Shown piece by piece: positions 58,147 to 64,000 of a stretch of 64,000 nucleotides of DNA. Position 1 is the first letter of the stretch, and each line of letters opens with the position of its first letter. This DNA comes from Agrocybe praecox (lineage: Eukaryota > Basidiomycota > Agaricomycetes > Agaricales > Agrocybaceae). The stretch lies in assembly GCA_964017145.1 (NCBI GenBank), contig OZ024844.1, positions 2,790,001 to 2,854,000 of the forward strand, written 5' to 3'. The translations under genes and the position numbers were made by a program. A model generated the notes under the pieces. That model ran no database searches, was not told the DNA's origin, and worked only from the letters and a program-made list of their open reading frames with translations.

Positions 58147-59780
58147 CTATGTGGAGTAAGAGATGCGAAGCGATAGGCTAAATGGCAAAGTACTGGCTGT
58201 GACAGTCATTTCACCCCCAGGAGGTACTAATTCTGATACTTTCTTCTCTAGATTGACTCTTGTAGCCTTTTCCAGTTGTGGTGGGGCTTGGAAGTAGATT
58301 TGTTTGGTGGGAGTTGACAGTGATGGTTTCTTGATTTGGCTATGGGGGAAAAACTTAGTTGGTGATAGTTTGGGTTTAAAATCCACGTACATGTCCTGTT
58401 TCTCGACAAGGATTTCAATGAGCTGTTCGACGGTTGTTTCTGGACTCAAAGACATTTCTAAAGCTTGACCGCCACATACTGGGCAGTCGTCCCGCTTTTC
58501 ATGTTCAAAGGTATATGAATAGACGCCATCTGTGCCAATAAGCATGAAATAGTTGTTCAGATAAGCCGCCGAACTAGTGGCTATCTTAAAAGCTTCGTTA
58601 CAGCACGCGGCTAAATAACAAGTTAGCAGCATTCATTGCCGTTAAAATAAAAATAATGCCTACCTGCAATGATAGCATTGGTGGAAGCAATGGCCGGGAT
58701 GATGTTCTTAACGACGCCTTGGGTCAACGACCAAGTGACGCCCTCGATCTTGAATTCTGCAGCACGAGCAGCTGCAATTTTGTAAAGCCATCCGATGTGT
58801 TCGGGATCATCGGTGTCCATCTTTTTATCTATAACCAGCGTAAGCTCTCTTGCGAAGGAGATTGCTATAAAACGCTCACCGCCATGAACCCGTGGCCATT
58901 CTAATACAGAAGCCCATTCAATGCAATGTTCTGGAAGACGAGGTGTGTTGGCAATTGTGCATATAGGAAATGCTGTTGGCTTATTGAGCATATCGAGCGA
59001 ACACTCGTAGCATGAAGTTATTGTGGGGAGAATGACTCGAGCTTGTCCCTTGAAACCTGAAAATAGTTAGCACCAATCAGAGCCAATTGCTATAAGAGTA
59101 AACCTTCTGTTCCACCGTCAATCATAGGCTTCAAACTCTCTGGATTTTCTGGGTCAACGAGGTTCACGAGGGTCGCGTTCATCCATCGTCGTGCTTCTAC
59201 AGAGTCGAGCCCACATATCACAAGATTGAACTGAAGATAATAGTCATCATCTTTGTCTTGAATTTTCCCAAAGTACCTGTACAAAATATTGGATATAAGT
59301 ATGACAATGTCAATCATCTGGCTTACGGAGTCACGGTTACTCCTGGAACGCGCTTCATGATGAACTCGGCGGCTACAGTGGCTTTCGGTTTCCCAACATC
59401 TTTCGGCCTGGTTTGCGGCATCAGATAGTTAGCATAGAATACATGAAGTTCAGCGCACCTGAAAAGAAACTGGCGATTTAGATTGCTGATATCGATGGTG
59501 TCCATGTCGATAACGTGAATGTCCTTGAATCCAGTTAATGCCAAATTGGCAAGAATCTCACAACCTAGACCGCCTGCACCGATGACTAGGATCTTTGCTT
59601 GATTTCTTAGAAAATTCTTGACCTATTACAATACGTCAGTAGGGGATTCAGACTAACAAACATAACGCGTACACCATCGCCTGCAAGGAATTCGGGATCA
59701 GTGCGTGGTCCAGGGGTATTCAAAACTTGATCTATGTGATAATAGCGTCCGGGCCAGTCTTCAGAGGTAGAAGTGGCCAT
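58147..59780 (-). CDS. UBA3: NEDD8-activating enzyme E1 catalytic subunit (Uba3)
   Basis: Uba3 with Ula1 activates NEDD8/Rub1 for transfer to Ubc12 and cullins, and so controls SCF ligases. The start at 59780 gives [20 protein letters not shown]. The adenylation site is [40 protein letters not shown] and [20 protein letters not shown]. Zn ligand and catalytic region: [10 protein letters not shown] ... [20 protein letters not shown]; the Cys in FPICTIAN is the thioester Cys of the family. Then [40 protein letters not shown] and DDCPVCGGQ with the second Cys pair. A C-terminal ubiquitin-fold domain reads [18 protein letters not shown] and ends [11 protein letters not shown] at 58147. The in-frame Met at 60008 is upstream of a poorly conserved stretch overlapping RCL1, so 59780 is preferred. 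Confidence 0.94.
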
Positions 59781-59963
59781 GATGAGAAGGGTAAGCTTGA
59801 AGAAAGATAATAAATTACAAATTCCAATTACTGGCAGGTGGCTGTGAGACACTTTAAGCGTGCTGCTGGTCACCCTAATTGTCCAATTTAGGACGACCTC
59901 GATCGCGTTTCTCATGTAAGCGGACTCGCATAATTTTTTGTCAGGTTTATACGCGAACTCATC

Positions 59964-61383
59964 ATGGCTCAACCAAACACTCTCATTCATTTCAGCGGAC
60001 ACCAGCACCTTCGCAGTCGCTTGGTCCTCTCCATCCTAAGCGGGAAGCATGTTCGCATCGATAAGATCAGGTCCGAAGATAAGAATCCTGGCTTGAGAGG
60101 TCCGCTTCTTGTTTAAGACATATATGTGAATCGTATTGACGAGGGTACTTAGACTATGAAATTAATCTTTTACGACTTCTGGAAAAATATACCAATGGAA
60201 CAATAATCGAAATCTCAGTCACCGGTACAGCAATTCTCCTCAAACCTGGTATTATCCTTGGTGGTACATTACAACATGAATGTAGTTTATCGAGAGCTAT
60301 CGGATACTTCTTGGAACCAATCATTATGCTCGCCCCATTTGCTAAGAAGCCAACAAGTCTCACCTTGAAAGGAATAACGACCGATGAACACGACCTTTCT
60401 GTGCGTTTACATCCCACTGATCAATGTGTTTATTCGCTGACCATGCTCATAGGCCGACATCTTGAGAACCGTCACCCTTCCCCACCTACAACTGTTCGGT
60501 ATTTCACAAGGACTCGAACTACGGGTCAGTCGTTCACCTTTTCCTTTACGTGCGATACTGACATGGCGAGAAGATAAAACGCCGCGGCGCTGCTCCAGGA
60601 GGAGGCGGAGAAATCCAGTTCCTGTGTCCAATTGTTAAGCAAGTCAAGACTATAAATTTTGTCGACCCTGGTAAAATCAAACGGATACGCGGTGTTGCGT
60701 AAGTTTGTTGTCTTCTGAGTGCGTTCGACTAATCCCTCATATTTTGGTAGACATGCTGTACGCGTCAATCCTCAATTTTCCAACCGAATGATTGAAGCAT
60801 CACGGTCCATATTAAATCGTTACATTCCCGATATTTACCTATATTCCGATGTATACAAAGGAGATGAAAGCGGAAAGTACGGATCTTAATTTGCCATTCT
60901 TCTTGCTGTTTTTCATTTCTATTATCATAGATCCCCGGGCTACGCGTTAACCTTGCTCGCCGAATCAACAACTTCTGCAATTTATTGCTCCGAAGCAATT
61001 TCGGAACCTGGTGTGGCACCAGAAGATATTGGTTTGAAAGCAACGCGTGCACTGCTAGCTGAAGTGGAGAAAGGAGGTTGTGTTGACCAAAAACATCAGA
61101 CACTCATTTTACTGATGATGGCTCTTGGGAGTGAGGACGTTGGACGCTGCAGAATGGGCGAACCTACACCCAAAACGTAAGTTTTTCTTCCACTCGATTC
61201 AATACGGCTTTCTAAAAACCGGAATCGCTTTCTTATAGAATACAGTTTTTGCGTGACGTGCGAACCTTCCTTGCGACGTCCTTCAAAATCGTTCCTGCCG
61301 ACCCGTCGGATCCAACGTGTACCCAGTTAACATATGCATGCTACGGGACAGGATACGTGAATGCCAATAGGACATTGGCTTAG
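59964..61383 (+). CDS. RCL1: RNA 3'-phosphate cyclase-like ribosome biogenesis factor Rcl1
   Basis: Rcl1 is a nucleolar factor of the SSU processome that, with the GTPase Bms1, is needed for early pre-18S rRNA cleavage. The start at 59964 gives MAQPNTLIHFSGHQHLRSRL, SILSGKHVRIDKIRSEDKNP and GLRDYEINLLRLLEKYTNG. Then IEISVTGTAILLKPGIILGG, HECSLSRAIGYFLEPIIMLA, KPTSLTLKGITTDEHDLS, LELRIVKRGAAPGGGGEIQF, CPIVKQVKTINFVDPGKIKR, AHAVRVNPQFSNRMIEASRS, SPGYALTLLAESTTSAIYCS, APEDIGLKATRALLAEVEKG, QTLILLMMALGSEDVGRCRM and FLRDVRTFLATSFKIVPAD. PGYALTLLAEST and the eukaryote-specific ALGSEDVGRCRMG mark Rcl1 rather than catalytic RtcA. The stop TAG is at 61381-61383. About 390 residues. The gene is divergent from UBA3 with 183 bp between. 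Confidence 0.93.
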
Positions 61384-61632
61384 ATCTACGGAAAAAGACG
61401 TATTAGAAGCCGATGATTCACAAAGGCAACGAAATCTATCCCAACAAGCACTACGTGTGGCGTAACTTCATTTATGCATTCGAGGAATGCTGCAAGAACG
61501 TGAAAAGACGCGACTTCTTTACTTTGCTTAAGCGCATTTCAATCGTACGCTTAGCGCCTTTCCTATACAAAGGATCATTAGACTCTTGCTTGTGGAACTA
61601 GAGCAAGGCATAGTGTAGGTGTACCATTTGGT

Positions 61633-62481
61633 TTATCTTCTTCCAGAGCATGCGAGAAGTAAGGTTGCTGTGATTGCTCCGGTGATGAACGCAATGGATG
61701 GCAGTAGCATGGGAGTAGAGGAAAAAGATCTTTTAGGTTTGTCGGTACGATGTGGTATACCCAATTCTTCTGGTCTCGGAACCCGCTTTCCTTGATCCCA
61801 GCCTTGATCCAATATATTTTCCATTGTATCATCATCGAGATTCGAAAAGTCTTCCATTTCCCATTGGTTGCATAACTGTGTCATCCACCGCATCCTTTCC
61901 CGCCCCAATTGCCCTCCGACTCCAGGTGCTCTTTCTTTGAGCATATTCCGTAGCTGACCGACTTTCACAATTGCCTGTCCTTCGAATCCAGAAAGTCCAG
62001 CTTGTAACCTCTGTTTAATGATGCTCGCCATTCGAGGGCCATTTCCATTGGTCGAGATCATGATTTGCAAAGGACCATCGCGTATTTGAGCACCGAAATA
62101 AAAATCGCAAAGGTCGGGAATGTCGGCAGCGTTTACAGGAATTCGCTTTTCGCGGCTCATTTCGACAATTGTGCGAGAAAGCTCGTTGTTATCCAGTGCA
62201 GTAAGAATCATATCCATACCGTCCAGCTCTTCCGGACCATTGAAGAGTCTATCTCGGTGTGTGATGCAGTCACTCCTGAGATCGATGAAGAGCTTGGTTC
62301 GAGGATGAAGTCCTGCTGCTGGGGCGAGGACTGTGATATGAGCGTCGGCAGTAAGGATGGACTCGACTCTTTGCGAAGCAACTTCTCCACCTCCTACTAT
62401 GAGGACATTCTTTTTCTTAAGCTGCCATGCAATCAAGAGGGATCCTCCGCCTAGGTTCTTTATTTTGAGTTCATTGTCCAT
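61633..62481 (-). CDS. MET8: Siroheme synthase Met8 (precorrin-2 dehydrogenase/ferrochelatase) with C-terminal membrane segment
   Basis: Met8 oxidises precorrin-2 to sirohydrochlorin and inserts iron, giving the siroheme needed by sulfite (and nitrite) reductase. The chosen start, 62481, gives MDNELKIKNLGGGSLLIAWQ, LKKKNVLIVGGGEVASQRVE with the NAD-binding GGGEVA, ITVLAPAAGLHPR, LDGMDMILTALDNNELSRTI, RIPVNAADIPDLCDFYFGAQ with the conserved catalytic Asp, and QIMISTNGNGPRMASIIKQR. The C-terminal helices follow (EGQAIVKVGQLRNMLKERAP). A frame extension to 62550 is possible but adds a non-conserved leader. The single-exon gene is unusual here. The C-terminus ends with SIAFITGAITATLLLACSGR, a hydrophobic stretch that resembles a tail anchor; yeast Met8 lacks one. 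It is divergent from SLT11 with 158 bp between. Confidence 0.92.
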   Translation of the reverse strand: MDNELKIKNLGGGSLLIAWQLKKKNVLIVGGGEVASQRVESILTADAHITVLAPAAGLHPRTKLFIDLRSDCITHRDRLFNGPEELDGMDMILTALDNNELSRTIVEMSREKRIPVNAADIPDLCDFYFGAQIRDGPLQIMISTNGNGPRMASIIKQRLQAGLSGFEGQAIVKVGQLRNMLKERAPGVGGQLGRERMRWMTQLCNQWEMEDFSNLDDDTMENILDQGWDQGKRVPRPEELGIPHRTDKPKRSFSSTPMLLPSIAFITGAITATLLLACSGRR

Positions 62482-62639
62482 GATGGAGGTAATGGTGTAA
62501 AGAGGTGTCTGCTTCCGGGCCGAGTAATGCACATGCTTTGTCAGCAGCATATTGTGGCCTTTGCCCTCCGAGTCTGAAGTTGAATACTAGTTGGAACTCT
62601 CGACTCGACGTCGTCTACTTTTTCACTTTCTCTTCTGTG

Positions 62640-63927
62640 ATGCCTCCCAAAGCTGATATCAATAAAGCTGGATGGGAACAGAGTGAATTCCCTATCCTCT
62701 GCGAAACATGCAAGTCCTTACTCATTGGCATGTCTGGCTACTAGGTTAAGCTAATTCTCCAACTGCAGGTTTGGGTGACAATCCATTTATCCGAATGGTC
62801 TGTATCTTTAAAAAAAAAAAAGTTACCGGAACAAGTGCTGATAACTATCTCTACAGTCTAAGCAGGAGTACGGCCGGTCATGCGGTACATGTGCACGTCC
62901 TTTCACCGTGTTTCGATGGAATCCCGGCTCTGGTGCTCGCTTCAAAACAACCGTCATCTGCCAAACGTGCGCCAAAATCAAGAACGTCTGTCAAACTTGC
63001 CTGCTCGACTTGGAGTACGGACTTCCTACGCAAGTTAGAGATACAGCCCTTGGACTACAAAATGAAGCACCGACGAGTGACATAAATAGGGAGTACTATG
63101 CTCAAAATATGGAAGGAAAAGTGCGTAGAATGCTCTCAATCTTGGTGAACGTGTTGAAATTTATCATATCTATGTTTCAACCTTGAAGTTGGACGGCAAT
63201 AAATCAGGGCTTGATTCAGGTAGAGCAGCCTCCGCTGGAAAAGAGATGTTGAAACAACTCGCGAGGACGGACCCATATTACAAAAGAAATCGCCCCCACG
63301 TGTGTTCGTTTTTTGTGAAGGGAGAGTGCAAAAGAGGGTCAGATTGTCCATACCGACACGAAAAACCAGTGGACAACGAATTGGCTCACCAGAACATGCA
63401 AGATCGATACCACGGGAAGAATGATCCCGTTGCTCGCAAGATCATGTCTACTCACGCCGAAGCCCAAGGTCTTAAACTTCCAGAAGACACAGCGATTGTG
63501 AGTATCCATTGAATCTTAGTTGAAACTCAAAATTTTAATGCATTCAATCATGAAGACATCTCTATTCCTTTCTTCCCTCCCAGCAACTTCGACTGAACTA
63601 AGCATTCGCACCCATGTTTTGCGATCACTGCCAAGCATTCAGGCAACTCAACTCAAGTCCATTGTTCACATCGAGAAAACGAGGTTCGTAATCCTTTCCG
63701 ACTGGACGTTTAGCGCCTGTCACCTAACCATCTATGACAGATGTGCTTTTGTCAACTTTAAAGAACGCGCAGTGGCTGAGACCGCAGCTCAGGCTTGGGC
63801 TAATGGCTTGGAGATAGATGGCGAGCGTGTTACCATAAAATGGGGGCGCAGCAAACCAAAGCCTGCAGCAAACCCCGCGGGTCTTTCCTCAGAGGCAACA
63901 CCTGCCGTTACGGCTTCTGCATCATAG
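62640..63927 (+). CDS. SLT11: Spliceosomal RNA-binding protein Slt11/Ecm2 (RBM22)
   Basis: RBM22/Slt11 contacts U6 and the intron in the NineTeen-related part of the spliceosome and stabilises the active site. The start at 62640 gives [20 protein letters not shown], then [13 protein letters not shown], a Cys-rich zinc module [40 protein letters not shown] and [16 protein letters not shown] finger follows: [25 protein letters not shown]. The C-terminal RRM reads [20 protein letters not shown], then [20 protein letters not shown] and [20 protein letters not shown]. The two last introns are 63498-63555 (GTGAGT to TGAAG) and one ending CTATGACAG before ATGTGCTTT. The stop is TAG at 63925-63927. 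Order and spacing of all three modules match human RBM22, and the length of about 350 residues is near normal. Confidence 0.94.
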
Positions 63928-64000
63928 TTTTACTCGTGTAGAATATTCTTTCATGTATTTTATTCATTCCATGTACATGTAATCACTTTGCGTTTCTGAA

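Noticed and set aside
61413..61601. 62-codon frame after RCL1
   Set aside because: It lies in the space between the convergent RCL1 and MET8 ends with no similarity or introns; probably UTR.
62809..62822. A12-13 run in SLT11 taken as a poly(A) or retroposition mark
   Set aside because: It is inside a normal short intron of a multi-exon gene, so the gene is not a retrocopy.

Overview
The window is nuclear DNA from a filamentous basidiomycete, most likely an Agaricomycete (mushroom-forming fungus). It is densely packed with genes on both strands. Almost every gene is cut by many 48-60 bp GT-AG introns, and several exons are very small. Proteins typical of Agaricomycetes are present: an F-box protein with Cys-pair motifs and a MYND-finger protein with an SPEH zinc ligand. 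Helitron and Tc1/mariner traces also occur. I saw no rRNA gene, no intact tRNA gene, no CRISPR array and no bacterial-type operon. All coordinates come from reading splice sites by eye. Exon limits given explicitly were checked for phase; other gene spans are start codon to stop codon.

Layout. 1-13.2 kb: a YTH m6A-reader gene (3' end cut by the window edge), an EF-hand type-II NADH dehydrogenase, GPI10, the meiotic HORMA protein HOP1, TRAPP subunit TRS23, and a glutaminyl cyclase. 13.5-25.3 kb: a MYND protein, NAD(P)HX epimerase, an unrecognised coiled-coil gene, and the very large PI4-kinase gene STT4. 25.3-26.4 kb: a gene-free stretch with a decayed Tc1/mariner element flanked by a 42-bp inverted repeat. 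26.5-34.5 kb: probable POT1 and an RNAi-type RNA-dependent RNA polymerase. 34.6-36.2 kb: a non-autonomous Helitron with a complete 3' terminus and two related 5' termini, placed directly upstream of the RdRP gene. 36.2-47.5 kb: an unrecognised gene, BCKDH E1-beta, creC, an F-box protein, and an unrecognised multi-pass membrane protein. 47.8-64 kb: APC15/MND2, MTHFR, YPT6, TAP42, OGG1, NPR2, UBA3, RCL1, MET8, and SLT11/RBM22.

The genes are mostly unrelated housekeeping functions, so I do not propose a gene cluster. Many lie as divergent pairs sharing 85-300 bp, implying shared promoters (YTH/NDE, TRS23/QC, unknown/STT4, BCKDHB/creC, MTHFR/YPT6, OGG1/NPR2, UBA3/RCL1, MET8/SLT11). Functional themes can be seen: methionine and sulfur metabolism (MTHFR, MET8), TORC1 and nutrient signalling (NPR2, TAP42, creC), chromosome biology (HOP1, POT1, OGG1, APC15), and RNA control (YTH, RdRP, SLT11). 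I found no convincing new multi-gene system. The most interesting structure is the Helitron with doubled 5' ends sitting in the upstream region of an RNA-silencing polymerase gene.
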